Shown here piece by piece: positions 44,801 to 53,791 of a stretch of DNA of 64,000 nucleotides (position 1 is the first letter of the stretch; the number at the start of each line of letters is the position of its first letter). The position numbers and the translations under genes were made by a program. The notes under the pieces are model-generated. The model worked only from the letters and a program-made list of their open reading frames with translations. It was not told where the DNA came from and ran no database searches. This DNA is from Mangrovicoccus ximenensis. Lineage in GTDB: Bacteria > Pseudomonadota > Alphaproteobacteria > Rhodobacterales > Rhodobacteraceae. The stretch lies in the NCBI RefSeq assembly GCF_003056725.1, contig NZ_QBKZ01000015.1, positions 393,152-457,151 of the forward strand, given 5' to 3'.

Positions 44801-44876
44801 GGGCCGTTAGCTCAGTTGGTAGAGCAACTGACTTTTAATCAGTGGGTCACAGGTTCGAATCCTGTACGGCTCACCA
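44801..44876 (+). tRNA. tRNA-Lys (anticodon TTT)
   Basis: 76 nt including encoded CCA. Acceptor GGGCCGT pairs with ACGGCTC (one G-T pair); D-arm GCTCAGTTGGTAGAGC; anticodon stem CTGAC-TTTTAAT-CAG with anticodon TTT; T-arm ACAGG-TTCGAAT-CCTGT. TTGACG at 44757 and TAGAGA 17 bases on could be its promoter. An IS3 remnant follows 74 bases downstream. Confidence 0.97.
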
Positions 44877-44949
44877 CTGAATCCGAAAAAGACATCAGGC
44901 TGTTGTGGCAGTCGATGAGCAGGTATTGGTTGCGGTCGGTTGCGCCTTT

Positions 44950-45740
44950 ACTGGTGCCTCTACGTTAGCCGGGCCGGTCTGACCTGCAATCCTCCGGCTG
45001 GGGGTGAGCGGCGGCGAGACCGCAAGAGTCTCGGGGACGCTGCGGCGGTTTCCATCATGTACTGTGCCGGTGACAGGTTTCCGAGCGCGGAACGCGGGCG
45101 CTCGAGATTGCAGTGGTCCCGCCACCCGCCGATCTCGCCACGGATATGCCGGAGCGACCGGAACCAGTGCAGATCGAGGCATCCGTCGCGGACCTTGCCG
45201 TCGACGCTCTCGGCGAAGGCGTTCTGGACCGGCTTGCCGGGCTCGGCGAAGTCTGCACGCCGGTCCGTTCCGATCAGCCGAACATGGCCTTGCCGGTGCC
45301 CTCCGGTCCGTCGCCAATGGCCGCTCGGACCGCTGGCGCAGCCATTGGCAGCTCGGGCACGATTTCCCGCGGCAGCCCGGTTCTGGGAGCCAGGTCGTCC
45401 AGGACCCGCGCAGCCGCGCTCCGGAGATCGACACGTCGGCGGTCTGGCCGGTTCAGACACGGCTGAAATCATCGACGATGTTGAGAACCCGGAATTTCCG
45501 GAAATCCGCCAGCGGGTCGCTGGCGACATCCAGCGACCGCCTCAGCACTGGATGATCCGGCACCGCCAGCGGAACCCGGTCTCTTCGGGGCCGTTCGCGG
45601 CGCGTCCTGGTCCGAACCTGCAAGCTATCGGCCGGGGGAGCCGGCAGGTGCGCTCGTGGTTGGCCGTCGGCCGCTCCCGGCGCAGCAATGCATGCAGCCG
45701 CTTGCAGCCGTGGCCCCGGTCCGTAAGCGCCTCGCCATTA
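44950..45740 (-). mobile_element. degenerate IS3-family transposase (orfB) remnant
   Basis: Reading the minus strand with several frame changes gives the IS3 OrfB order: KRLHALLRRERPTANHERT (N-terminal HTH region), IVDDFSRV, then PVQNAFAESVDGKVRDGCLD, LHWFRSLRHIRGEIGGW and RPRSALGNLSPAQY. Thus the DDE integrase core is recognisable but broken by frameshifts; orfA and clear terminal repeats are not seen. It lies between tRNA-Lys and a truncated DsbA-like gene. Confidence 0.7.
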
Positions 45741-45744
45741 CCCC

Positions 45745-45916
45745 TGCAGCTGCGGAAGGCCCCGAGGTCGAGGCGCAGCTGCGCCGGTCGCGGGCGCTGG
45801 CACATGTCTTCGCCATTCCCGGCACCCCGGCCCTGGCGGTCGGCCGCACGCTGGTCCTCGGCGTGCCCTCGGCGGCCCAGCTTGAGCGGCTCCTCGCCCG
45901 TGCTGCGGCGACGTGA
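45745..45916 (+). pseudogene. DsbA-like thioredoxin-fold protein, C-terminal fragment
   Basis: About 55 residues: RSRALAHVFAIPGTPALAVG has the cis-Pro loop (GTP) of DsbA/thioredoxin-fold proteins, and AAQLERLLARAAA is the last helix. The CxxC active site and the rest of the protein are missing, cut at the IS3 remnant near 45745. Periplasmic disulfide chemistry was presumably its role. Confidence 0.55.
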
Positions 45917-45975
45917 ACGACCCCGTCTCCGAAATGTGTCTTGGCGGGACATGCAAGGCACCCTAAATCCCCGTC

Positions 45976-46416
45976 ATGTTCGGAGATCTTCTCAAATCCC
46001 TTCTCGACCCCGCCCCGGCGCGCCTGCCGGATCCCGATGCCCGCCTGGCGCTGGCGGCGCTCCTGGTGCGCGTGGCGCGCTCCGACGGCGATTACGCCGA
46101 TGTGGAGATCGCGCGGATCGACAAGGTCCTGGCGCGCAAGCACGGGCTTTCGCCCTTCGAGGCCGCCAAGCTGCGCCGCGAGGCGGAAGAGCTGGAACGC
46201 CAGGCCCCCGACACCGTGCGCTTCACCCGCGCGATCAAGGACAGCGTCCCCTACGAGGACCGCGAGACGGTGATCGAGGCGCTCTGGGAAGTCGTGCTGG
46301 CCGATGGCGACCGCGACGACGAGGAGGATTCGCTCCTGCGCATGGTCGCCAATTTCCTAGGCGTGAACGACCGCGACAGCGCGCTGGCGCGCCAGCGGGT
46401 CGAACGCCGGATCTGA
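45976..46416 (+). CDS. TerB-like tellurite resistance family protein
   Basis: 146-residue all-helical TerB fold. ALAALLVRVARSDGDYADVE and EALWEVVLADGDRDDEEDSL are the two acidic DGxxxxxE loops that define the family and probably bind metal. Cytosolic; in alphaproteobacteria this stand-alone type is common and its role is unclear. Complete. Confidence 0.82.
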   Translation: MFGDLLKSLLDPAPARLPDPDARLALAALLVRVARSDGDYADVEIARIDKVLARKHGLSPFEAAKLRREAEELERQAPDTVRFTRAIKDSVPYEDRETVIEALWEVVLADGDRDDEEDSLLRMVANFLGVNDRDSALARQRVERRI

Positions 46417-46503
46417 CCCCGGCCGCACCCCGGACACACCGACGCAGCCAGGAGGTCCGGCCAGCGAAACTCTTGATGCCAAACGAAAGATGAAGTTAAC
46501 GTA

Positions 46504-46517
46504 TTAACATGTGTTAA
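46504..46517. promoter_or_regulatory. TTAACA-TG-TGTTAA palindrome upstream of VPLPA gene
   Basis: A 6-2-6 palindrome 19 bases before the GTG at 46537, preceded by GTTAACGTA, giving TTAAC three times in 24 bases. Likely an operator or an A/T-rich promoter element of the surface protein. Confidence 0.45.
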
Positions 46518-46536
46518 TTTCCTTGAAGGATTTCCC

Positions 46537-47151
46537 GTGTTCCGACCCCTTTCCCTTGCCCCCCTCGCGCTGGCTCTGCTTCCGCTGGAGCTGCAGGCCG
46601 CGTCCCTCAGCACCGGCTACGTCGGCGGCAACAGCCAGGACGGCGTCATGTTCGACATTCTCGTCGGCGGGCAGGACCTTACGCTCGAAAGCTTCGACCT
46701 GAACCTCGAAACCGGCACCACGACGGTGGAATTCTACTACAAGACCGGCAGCTATGCAGGGTCGGAGGCCGCTCCGGGCGACTGGACCTTCGTCACTTCC
46801 ACGACCCTGACCAGCCTGGCCGAGGACGCGCCGACCGCCTTCGACGTCTCCGACGTGACTTTCGCGGCAGGCACGGTCTATTCGTTCTACCTGACCGCGA
46901 CGGCCAATCCGAACTTCTCCTACAACAACGGCACCGCGGCCGGCAACGTGGCGGCCTCGAATGCCGACCTGACGATCTACGAGGGCATCGGCATCGAGTA
47001 TGCCTTCGGCGGGATCTTCGTCCCGCGCGTCTGGAACGGGACGGTCTATTACAGCGTCGATGCCGCCGTGCCGCTTCCGGCCGGGCTGCCGCTGGCAGCA
47101 GGCGGGCTGGCGATGCTCGGACTCCTCAGCCGCCGCAGGGCCGCCGGCTGA
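46537..47151 (+). CDS. VPLPA-CTERM sorting-domain surface protein
   Basis: 204 residues, GTG start after AAGGA. Signal peptide (to LQAAS), a beta-rich body, then VPLPAGLPLAAGGLAMLGLL and the basic tail SRRRAAG. The tripartite C-terminus is the exosortase sorting signal. The body (DLTLESFDLNLETGTTTVEF) suggests an exported adhesin- or matrix-like protein. Single gene, own promoter. Confidence 0.88.
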   Translation: MFRPLSLAPLALALLPLELQAASLSTGYVGGNSQDGVMFDILVGGQDLTLESFDLNLETGTTTVEFYYKTGSYAGSEAAPGDWTFVTSTTLTSLAEDAPTAFDVSDVTFAAGTVYSFYLTATANPNFSYNNGTAAGNVAASNADLTIYEGIGIEYAFGGIFVPRVWNGTVYYSVDAAVPLPAGLPLAAGGLAMLGLLSRRRAAG

Positions 47152-47175
47152 GCCCGGACGGGGCGGGGCCGTTCC

Positions 47176-47202
47176 GCATCTGCCCGGCAGACGGGCAGAT
47201 GC
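47176..47202. terminator. strong hairpin after the VPLPA gene
   Basis: GCATCTGCCC and its exact complement around a 7-base loop, 24 bases after the stop. There is no T-run, so termination strength is uncertain. Confidence 0.5.
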
Positions 47203-47290
47203 CCGCAAATTCCGCCGGTGTCGCTACGCTAGGCCTTGCGCAATGCTTGCAAGGCTGACGTAAATGATCCGGAGGCATGGGGGACAGAGC

Positions 47291-48060
47291 GTGGCACAGA
47301 CGCCCGTCATCGAGATCAGGGAACTGACAAGGCCTACGGGCCGCTGGAGGTGCTCAAGGGCGTGTCGATCAAGGCCGAACGCGGCCATGTCGTGTCGCTG
47401 ATCGGCTCTTCGGGCTCCGGGAAATCGACGCTGCTGCGCTGCTGCAACCTCCTGGAGGACAGCCAGCAGGGCGAGATCCTCTTCGACGGCGAGCCGATCG
47501 CCTGGAAAGGCACGGGCGCCGCGCGCCGCCCGGCCGATGCGAAGCAGGTCCGCCGCGTCCGCACCAGCCTCAGCATGGTGTTCCAGCAGTTCAATCTCTG
47601 GGCCCACATGACCATCCTGCAGAACGTGATGGAATGCCCGCTGACCGTGCTGAACGAGGACCGCGCCGAGGTCGAGGCGCGTGCCCGCGCCCTGCTCGAG
47701 CGCGTCGGCATCGGCGACAAATGCGATGTCTACCCGGCCCAGATGTCCGGCGGCCAGCAGCAGCGCGCCGCGATCGCCCGGGCGCTGGCCATGCAGCCCA
47801 AGGCGCTCCTCTTCGACGAACCGACCTCGGCGCTCGATCCCGAGCTGGAACAGGAGGTCGTCAAGGTGATCCGCAGCCTCGCCGAGGAAGGCCGCACCAT
47901 GATGCTGGTCACCCATGACATGCGCATGGCGCGCGACATCTCCGACCATGTCGTGTTCCTGCACCAGGGCCGCATCGAGGAGCAGGGACCGCCCGCCGAG
48001 CTGTTCTCCGCGCCGAAATCCGAGCGGCTCCAGCAATTCCTGGCGGCCACCGCCGCCTGA
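47291..48060 (+). pseudogene. His/Arg-type amino-acid ABC transporter ATPase with a one-base frameshift
   Basis: A GTG at 47291 starts the natural N-terminus (AQTPVIEIRELT). After CTGAC one C is missing near 47327, so the rest lies one frame over: KAYGPLEVLKGVSI, Walker A GSSGSGKSTLL, FQQFNLWAHMTILQNV, signature MSGGQQQRAAIA, Walker B LLFDEPTSALD and H-loop VTHDMRM. All catalytic motifs are intact. A single added C restores about 257 residues; an upstream ATG at 47236 gives an in-frame but unlikely N-terminus. Heads the transporter operon. Confidence 0.8.
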
Positions 48061-48091
48061 CCCGAGAAAATCAGAACCCAGGGAGACTTCG

Positions 48092-48811
48092 ATGAACTAC
48101 CTTCTTCCGGCCGCCGCGGCCCTGGCCCTGACCGCCACATCCGCCCTGGCGCAGGAAGTGGTGCGGATGGGCACCGAGGGCGCCTATCCTCCGTACAACT
48201 TCATCAACGACGCCAACGAGGTCGACGGCTACGACATCGACATCGGCAACGAGGTCTGCGCCCGCGCCGAGCTGACCTGCGAATGGGTCACCAATGACTG
48301 GGACAGCATCATCCCGAACCTGGTTTCCGGCAACTACGACACCATCGTCGCGGGCATGTCGATCACCGACGAGCGCGACGAGGTGATCGACTTCTCGGTC
48401 CCGTATTTCCCGGCCGACCCCTCCGCCTATGCCTCGATGGGCGAGGTCGACGTCGCCTCGGCCGTGATCGCCGCGCAGACCGGCACGATCCAGGCCTCGC
48501 ATGTCGCCGAAACCGGCGCGACGCTGGTGGAATTCGCCACCCCTGACGAGGCCGTCGCCGCGGTCCGCAACGGCGAGGTCGATGCCGTCTTCGCCGACAA
48601 GGCCTTCCTGCAGCCGATCGTCGACGAGGACGCCGACCTGTCCTTCCTCGGCGAGGACGTGGTGCTGGGCGACGGCATGGGCATCGGCATGCGCGAGAGC
48701 GACGCCGAGCTGAAGGAAAAGATCGACGCCGCGCTGACCGCGATGAAGGAGGACGGCAAGATGGCCGAACTGCTCGCCAAGTGGTTCCCGGAAGTCGATC
48801 CGAATTTCTGA
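48092..48811 (+). CDS. periplasmic basic amino-acid binding protein (HisJ/ArgT-like)
   Basis: 239 residues with signal peptide ending ALAQE. Family-3 pattern: GTEGAYPPYNFINDANEVDG, GYDIDIGNEVCARAEL with the Cys pair typical of HisJ-like proteins, GMSITDERDEVIDFS. Probably binds arginine, ornithine or histidine. Separated from the permease by a hairpin that may stabilise the upstream mRNA. Confidence 0.88.
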   Translation: MNYLLPAAAALALTATSALAQEVVRMGTEGAYPPYNFINDANEVDGYDIDIGNEVCARAELTCEWVTNDWDSIIPNLVSGNYDTIVAGMSITDERDEVIDFSVPYFPADPSAYASMGEVDVASAVIAAQTGTIQASHVAETGATLVEFATPDEAVAAVRNGEVDAVFADKAFLQPIVDEDADLSFLGEDVVLGDGMGIGMRESDAELKEKIDAALTAMKEDGKMAELLAKWFPEVDPNF

Positions 48812-48823
48812 GAGCGACGCGGT

Positions 48824-48842
48824 GCCCGGGGCTGACCCGGGC
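48824..48842 (+). repeat. intercistronic hairpin between binding protein and permease
   Basis: GCCCGGG, loop GCTGA, CCCGGGC. Such stems after binding-protein genes often raise their mRNA stability relative to permeases. Confidence 0.4.
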
Positions 48843-48856
48843 GCTGCCTTCCGCGC

Positions 48857-49738
48857 ATGTTCGAGTTCTGCTCAGACCCTTCCGCCCTCGGCGACCTGCA
48901 CTGGATGGCCTGCTACCTGACCACGGGCAAGCATATCGCCTTCTACTGGTCCTTCGGCACCGTCCTGCTGCTGCTCGCGGTCACCGCCCCCGCGGCTCTG
49001 GCCTTCGGCTTCGCGGGCGCCATGGCCTCGCGGGCGCGGATCGCCCCGGTCCGCTGGATCGGAACCGCCTATACCTCGATGGTCCGCGGCGTCCCGGACA
49101 TCATCTTCTTCCTCTTCGTGCCGATCGCGCTGGACCAGCTCTTCGAATGGCTGCGCCACAAGACGATCTGCCCGGACTGGGACCAGCCGGTGCGGCAGGG
49201 CAACGATTTCGTGGTCTGCGCCGCCGCCAAGCTGCCGCAGAGTTCCGCCCCGCAATGGATCCATGAAAGCTACGGTTTCGCGCTCGCGGTCCTCGCCTTC
49301 GCCATCGTCTTCGGCGCCTTCGCGGCCAATGTGCTGTCGGGCGCGATGAAGGCGGTGCCGCGCGCGCAGATGGAGACCGCCGAGGCCTATGGCATGACGC
49401 ATGGCCAGGCCTTCTGGCGGATCATGGTGCCGCAGATGTGGGTCTATGCCCTGCCCGGCCTGTCGAACCTGTGGCAGATCCTGGTCAAGGCGACGCCGCT
49501 CCTGTTCCTGCTGGGCGTCGAGGACATCGTCTACTGGGCGCGCGAACTCGGCGGCTCGAAGACCTCGACCTTCGCCTATCCGCATCCCGACTGGCGCATC
49601 TGGTACTTCCTCGCGCTGCTGGTCTTCTACCTCCTGCTGACTTCGGTGTCCGAGCGCGTCTTCGCACGGCTCGCAAGGCGGCTGAGCCACGGACAGGCCA
49701 CGGCGGCGGGCGAGAAACTGAGAAAGGCCGCCGCATGA
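48857..49738 (+). CDS. amino-acid ABC transporter permease (HisQ/ArtQ-like)
   Basis: 293 residues. N-terminal extension, then SMVRGVPDIIFFLFVPIALD and the EAA loop QMETAEAYGMTHGQAFWRIM. The insert between helices (about 105-135) is longer than in HisQ and carries Cys residues (KTICPDW, VVCAAAK). Overlaps the next permease by ATGA. Confidence 0.86.
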   Translation: MFEFCSDPSALGDLHWMACYLTTGKHIAFYWSFGTVLLLLAVTAPAALAFGFAGAMASRARIAPVRWIGTAYTSMVRGVPDIIFFLFVPIALDQLFEWLRHKTICPDWDQPVRQGNDFVVCAAAKLPQSSAPQWIHESYGFALAVLAFAIVFGAFAANVLSGAMKAVPRAQMETAEAYGMTHGQAFWRIMVPQMWVYALPGLSNLWQILVKATPLLFLLGVEDIVYWARELGGSKTSTFAYPHPDWRIWYFLALLVFYLLLTSVSERVFARLARRLSHGQATAAGEKLRKAAA

Positions 49739-50574
49739 GCTGCGTGGAAACCATCCAGGCCTATGGGCTGCGCGCGATCGGCATCGGCGAAAGGCTCTTG
49801 CCGCGCAGCGATTTCACGCTTTGCGACCAGTTCGTGCTGATCGGCTCGGGGCTGATCTGGAACGTCTATTTCGGGCTGCTGGCACTGTTCTTCGGCTTCT
49901 GGTTCGCGGTGGCGCTGGCCATGGGCAAGAACTCGGACCATCTGCTGGCGAGGAAGCCCGCCGAATGGTTCATCTTCGTCTTCCGCGGCAGCCCGCTCTT
50001 CATCCAGTTCTTCATCGCCTACCAGGCCTTCGTGCTCCTGCCCCGCGACGGCATCCCGATCAACCTCGGAATCGTCGAGCTGACCGCCGACACGCGCTGG
50101 CTGACCAAGGCCTGGGCCGGGGCGCTGATCGTCCTGTTCCTCAACACCTCCGCCTATGCCGCCGAGATCTTCTCGGGCGCGCTCAGGTCCATCCCCAAGG
50201 GCGATCTGGAGGCGGCGGATGCCTATGGCATGAGCCCGGGCCAGAAATTCCGCCGGGTGACCTTCCCGACCATGCTGCGGCTCGGCTGGCCCGCCTACAC
50301 CAACGAGGCGATCTTCCTCTTCCATGCCACGACGCTGGTCTTCTTCTCGGGCTTCCCGGCCTGGCAGCAGCAGGGCGACGCGCTCTACTATGCCAACTAC
50401 TTCGCCGACAAGACCTTCAACCCGTTCATTCCCTATCCGATCGTTGCGGGGTATTTCGTGATCGTGACCCTTTGCGTCATCGCCGCCTTCGGGCTGGCCA
50501 ACCGCCGCCTCAACCGCCATCTCGCCCCGTCGCAGCGCCCGCGGCTGCGCATCCGGCCCCAGCTGGTGCGCTGA
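49735..50574 (+). CDS. amino-acid ABC transporter permease (HisM/ArtM-like)
   Basis: 279 residues. FVFRGSPLFIQFFIAYQAFV and DLEAADAYGMSPGQKFRRVT identify the channel partner of the preceding permease. The next gene, a glutamine-synthetase-like fragment, starts one base after the stop, which suggests that the transported compound was destined for gamma-glutamylation. Confidence 0.87.
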   Translation: MSCVETIQAYGLRAIGIGERLLPRSDFTLCDQFVLIGSGLIWNVYFGLLALFFGFWFAVALAMGKNSDHLLARKPAEWFIFVFRGSPLFIQFFIAYQAFVLLPRDGIPINLGIVELTADTRWLTKAWAGALIVLFLNTSAYAAEIFSGALRSIPKGDLEAADAYGMSPGQKFRRVTFPTMLRLGWPAYTNEAIFLFHATTLVFFSGFPAWQQQGDALYYANYFADKTFNPFIPYPIVAGYFVIVTLCVIAAFGLANRRLNRHLAPSQRPRLRIRPQLVR

Positions 50575-50575
50575 G

Positions 50576-50722
50576 ATGGAGATCGAGACCGCCTCCCTGC
50601 GCGCCGCCTGCGCCGATCTGAACGGCCAGATGCGCGGCAAGCGCCTGCCCGGTTCCGCCGCCGCCCGGATCGAGTTCACCGGGCTCAGGATGCCGCTGTC
50701 GACCCTGTCGCTCGACGTGCTG
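50576..50722 (+). pseudogene. glutamine synthetase-like (gamma-glutamylpolyamine synthetase) N-terminal fragment
   Basis: About 48 residues: ACADLNGQMRGKRLPGSAAA and GLRMPLSTLSLDV match the N-terminus of GlnT/PuuA-type glutamine synthetases (CDLNGxxRGKRLP). The gene is cut tail-to-tail with the thiolase fragment near 50723, so no catalytic domain remains. Position after an amino-acid transporter fits a polyamine or amine gamma-glutamylation pathway. Confidence 0.65.
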
Positions 50723-50934
<212 letters not shown>

Positions 50935-51094
50935 GGGGAGGTCTCCGGCAGAGGGGCGGCGGCAGGCGCCGCGGCAATGGGAAATGTCGGGCGGGAGGCC
51001 GGTGGAGGCCCCCCGCCATGGGCTCCGCCCGGCGGGAACTCACGGGCGGAGGCCCGGGCGCGCGCATGAGTGAAGGGAGGCGCGCGGCCGGGGA

Positions 51095-51907
51095 TCAGCG
51101 GCCCTTGAAGACCGGCTTGCGCTTGTCCTTGAAGGCGGCGACCGCCTCCTTGTGGTCCTCGGAGGTGCGCACCAGCGCGATATGCGAGCTGAGCGCGTCG
51201 AGATGGTTCAGCAGGTCGGTGTCGCGGGCGCTGCGCACCATGCGCTTGATGAAGCGCACCGAGAGGGGCGCGGCCCCGGCGATCTGCTCGGCATAGGCGC
51301 GGACCTCTTCGGCGAAGCTCTCCTCGGGGAAGACCCGGTTGACGAGGCCCAGCGACAGCGCCTCTTCGGCATCGACCCAGCGCGAGGTCCAGAACATGTC
51401 GAGCGCGGCGGCCTCGCCGACGATGCGCGGCAGGAACCAGGCGCCGCCGACCCCGGGGATCAGCCCCATCTTGGCATAGGTCTCGGCGACGCGGGCGGAG
51501 GCCGACATCAGCCGCACGTCGCACATCAGCGCCACGTCGAGCCCGCCGCCCACCGCCATGCCGTTGATCGCGGCGATCAACGGCTTGTCGATCTCGGCGA
51601 CCTTGCGCGCGAGCGACTGGGTGTTGCGGGTCATGCCCTCCTTGGCCATCAGCGGCGTCTGTTCCGCCTTGTCCTTGAACCGCGAGGTGTCGCCCCCGGC
51701 CGAGAAGGACTTGCTGCCCGCGCCGGTGAAGACGATCGCCTTCACGTCCTCGCGGTCCTTGCATTCCTCCAGCCAGGCGACCCACTGGCGCACCATGTCG
51801 TCATGGAAGGAATTGCGCTTGTCGGGCCTGTTGATCGTGATCGTGGCGACGCCGTTCTCCACCTCGAAGAGCAGCTCGTCCTGCGGGGTCTCTGCCATGT
51901 CTTCCAT
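51095..51907 (-). CDS. enoyl-CoA hydratase/isomerase family protein
   Basis: 270 residues from 51907 (ATG at 51898 with GGAAG upstream is an alternative). Crotonase fold: VATITINRPDKRNSFHDDMV, oxyanion-hole loop FSAGGDTSRFK, IAAINGMAVGGGLDVALMCD and MGLIPGVGGAWFLPRIVGEA. Two-carbon backbone processing of an acyl-CoA, probably aromatic- or steroid-derived. Third in the thiolase-MaoC-hydratase run. Confidence 0.88.
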   Translation of the reverse strand: MEDMAETPQDELLFEVENGVATITINRPDKRNSFHDDMVRQWVAWLEECKDREDVKAIVFTGAGSKSFSAGGDTSRFKDKAEQTPLMAKEGMTRNTQSLARKVAEIDKPLIAAINGMAVGGGLDVALMCDVRLMSASARVAETYAKMGLIPGVGGAWFLPRIVGEAAALDMFWTSRWVDAEEALSLGLVNRVFPEESFAEEVRAYAEQIAGAAPLSVRFIKRMVRSARDTDLLNHLDALSSHIALVRTSEDHKEAVAAFKDKRKPVFKGR

Positions 51908-51912
51908 CCCGG

Positions 51913-52377
51913 TCAGTCCTGCGGTCGGCACTTGTACATGAAGGTGGCCATCATCGTCTGCACCACCTCGCCGCGCTGGTTCATGAAGTCGCGCTTGACC
52001 TTGACGATGCCGCGTCCGGGCTTCGAGGTCTCGCGCTTTTCCAGCACGGTGGAGCGCATGTGCACGGTGTCGCCATGCAGCACCGGCTTCAGCATGCGCC
52101 ATTCGTCGATGCCGATCACCGCAAGCAGCGTGCCGTCATTGACGCCGGCCGCGTAGTTCAGCCCGCCCATGATCGCGTAGATCAGCGGCGCATGGGCGAT
52201 CGGTTCGCCGAAGGGCGTCTGCTTGGCGTATTCCCAGTTGGTGTGGACCTCGTTGAAATCGCCCGAAAGGCAGGCGAAATTGACGATGTCGGTATTGGTC
52301 ACCGTGCGGCGCGGCGTCTCGAATACCTCGCCCACTTCGAAATCCTCGTAGTATTTCCCGCGCGGCGTGCTGGCCAT
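51913..52377 (-). CDS. MaoC family (R)-specific enoyl-CoA hydratase/dehydratase
   Basis: 154-residue hotdog-fold protein. GDFNEVHTNWEYA is the hydratase-2 motif with catalytic Asp and His, preceded by the VTNTDIVNFACL helix. It ends 5 bases before the enoyl-CoA hydratase start and begins 28 bases after the thiolase-like gene, so it belongs to the same operon. Confidence 0.87.
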   Translation of the reverse strand: MASTPRGKYYEDFEVGEVFETPRRTVTNTDIVNFACLSGDFNEVHTNWEYAKQTPFGEPIAHAPLIYAIMGGLNYAAGVNDGTLLAVIGIDEWRMLKPVLHGDTVHMRSTVLEKRETSKPGRGIVKVKRDFMNQRGEVVQTMMATFMYKCRPQD

Positions 52378-52405
52378 CTGGGGTCTCCTTCCTGATGTTC
52401 TGGCT

Positions 52406-53572
52406 TCAGCGGGCTTCCGAGGTCAGCACCATGGTGCAGTGCGACGACAGGATGCCCCCTTCATTGTGGACGACGGCCGCTTCGGCCCCCTCTACCTGGC
52501 GGCCATGGGCCTCGCCGCGGAGCTGCCGGACCGCCTCGACGATGTCCATCAGCCCGCCGACCGCGCCGGCATGGGCGTGGCTCAGCATGCCGCCATGGGT
52601 GTTCACCGGCAGCTTGCCGCCCACGGCTGCATGGCCCTCGGCGAAGAAGGCGCCGCCCTCGCCGCGCGGGGCAAGGCCCAGCTCCTCCAGCTCGATGATC
52701 GGCACGATGGTGAAGCAGTCGTAGAGCATCGCCAGGTCCATGTCGTCGGGCCCGAGCCCGGCCATGGAATAAGCCTGTTTCGCGCTCTGTTCGGCGCCGA
52801 AATCCGTGAGGCTCGGGGCCGAGGTCAGGTGCTCGTAGGGATGCGCCTCGCTGATCCCGGCGAGCCAGACCGGCTTGCCCTGCATGTCGGCCGCGCGTTC
52901 CGGCGTGGTGACGATGAAGGCGCCGCCGGCATCCGAGATCAGGCAGCAGTCGAGCATGTTCAGCGGATCGGAGATCGGCTTCGAGGACAGCACGTCATCG
53001 ACGGTGATCGCCTTCTTCATGTGGGCATTGGGGTGGTTCAGCGCGTGGTTGCGGGTGTTCACCGCGACCGAGGCCATCTGTTCGCGGGTGGTCCCGTATT
53101 TGTGCATGTAGGCATTGGCGACCATCGCGTAGAGCGAGGGGATGCCGACGCCGTAGGGCGCCTCGAAATAGGGATGTCCCACCGCCGAGAGCGCCGAGAC
53201 GGCAGCGTCGCGGCTCAGCCCGCTGGCGCGGTTCTCGCCCGCGCAGACCAGCACGACATTGGCCTGTCCGGTCTCCACCGCCATCGCCGCATGGTGCAGC
53301 ATCGCCGCCGGCGAGGCGCCGCCCACCACCAGCGAGGCGCCGAAGCGGGGAGCGATGCCGAGATATTCGGCCAGCACCGATCCCAGCATGAAATAGGGTT
53401 CCGTGAAGGAGTAAGCGGTCAACAGGCCGTCGATCTCCTTGTGGCTGATCCCGGCATCGGCGATGGCGCGCCGCGCCGCCTGCGCGTTCAGGCCGAGCCC
53501 GCTCATATGCGGCAGCTTGCCGATGTCGCTTTCGCCGACCCCGATGATGACGGCTCGGTTTCTCAGGCTCAT
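52406..53572 (-). CDS. thiolase-like (SCP-x/acetyl-CoA acetyltransferase) protein
   Basis: 388 residues, thiolase fold of the SCP-x/lipid-transfer type: AVIIGVGESDIGKLP, MLYDCFTIVPIIELEELG and the C-terminal GGKLPVNTHGGMLSHAHAGA with active-site His. The segment that normally holds the nucleophilic Cys reads SLVVGGASPAAML without a Cys, so it may be an aldolase-like or non-canonical member, which usually needs a DUF35 OB-fold partner. No such partner is adjacent. First gene of the minus-strand acyl-CoA operon. Confidence 0.82.
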   Translation of the reverse strand: MSLRNRAVIIGVGESDIGKLPHMSGLGLNAQAARRAIADAGISHKEIDGLLTAYSFTEPYFMLGSVLAEYLGIAPRFGASLVVGGASPAAMLHHAAMAVETGQANVVLVCAGENRASGLSRDAAVSALSAVGHPYFEAPYGVGIPSLYAMVANAYMHKYGTTREQMASVAVNTRNHALNHPNAHMKKAITVDDVLSSKPISDPLNMLDCCLISDAGGAFIVTTPERAADMQGKPVWLAGISEAHPYEHLTSAPSLTDFGAEQSAKQAYSMAGLGPDDMDLAMLYDCFTIVPIIELEELGLAPRGEGGAFFAEGHAAVGGKLPVNTHGGMLSHAHAGAVGGLMDIVEAVRQLRGEAHGRQVEGAEAAVVHNEGGILSSHCTMVLTSEAR

Positions 53573-53791
53573 ATGCTCTCTCCGCCTTGCAGACTGCGTC
53601 CGAAATTCCTGTCAAGGCAGCGCAATTCGCGTGCCAGCGGCGGCGGTCCGGTCCAGAATGGGCCTCGGCGGCGCCCGCGGAGGAGCGCCCGGCCGGCTGG
53701 CACGCGGTTTGCAGTGAGGGGCTCAATCGGGCCGCGCCGGCAGTTCCGGCCGGGGCAGGAGCCCGCCAATTGCAGAAAGGACGAGAGCATC

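Noticed and set aside
47236..48060. ABC ATPase starting at the ATG at 47236 without frameshift
   Set aside because: The first 32 residues in that frame do not resemble an ABC N-terminus, whereas the GTG at 47291 one frame over does (TPVIEIRELT).
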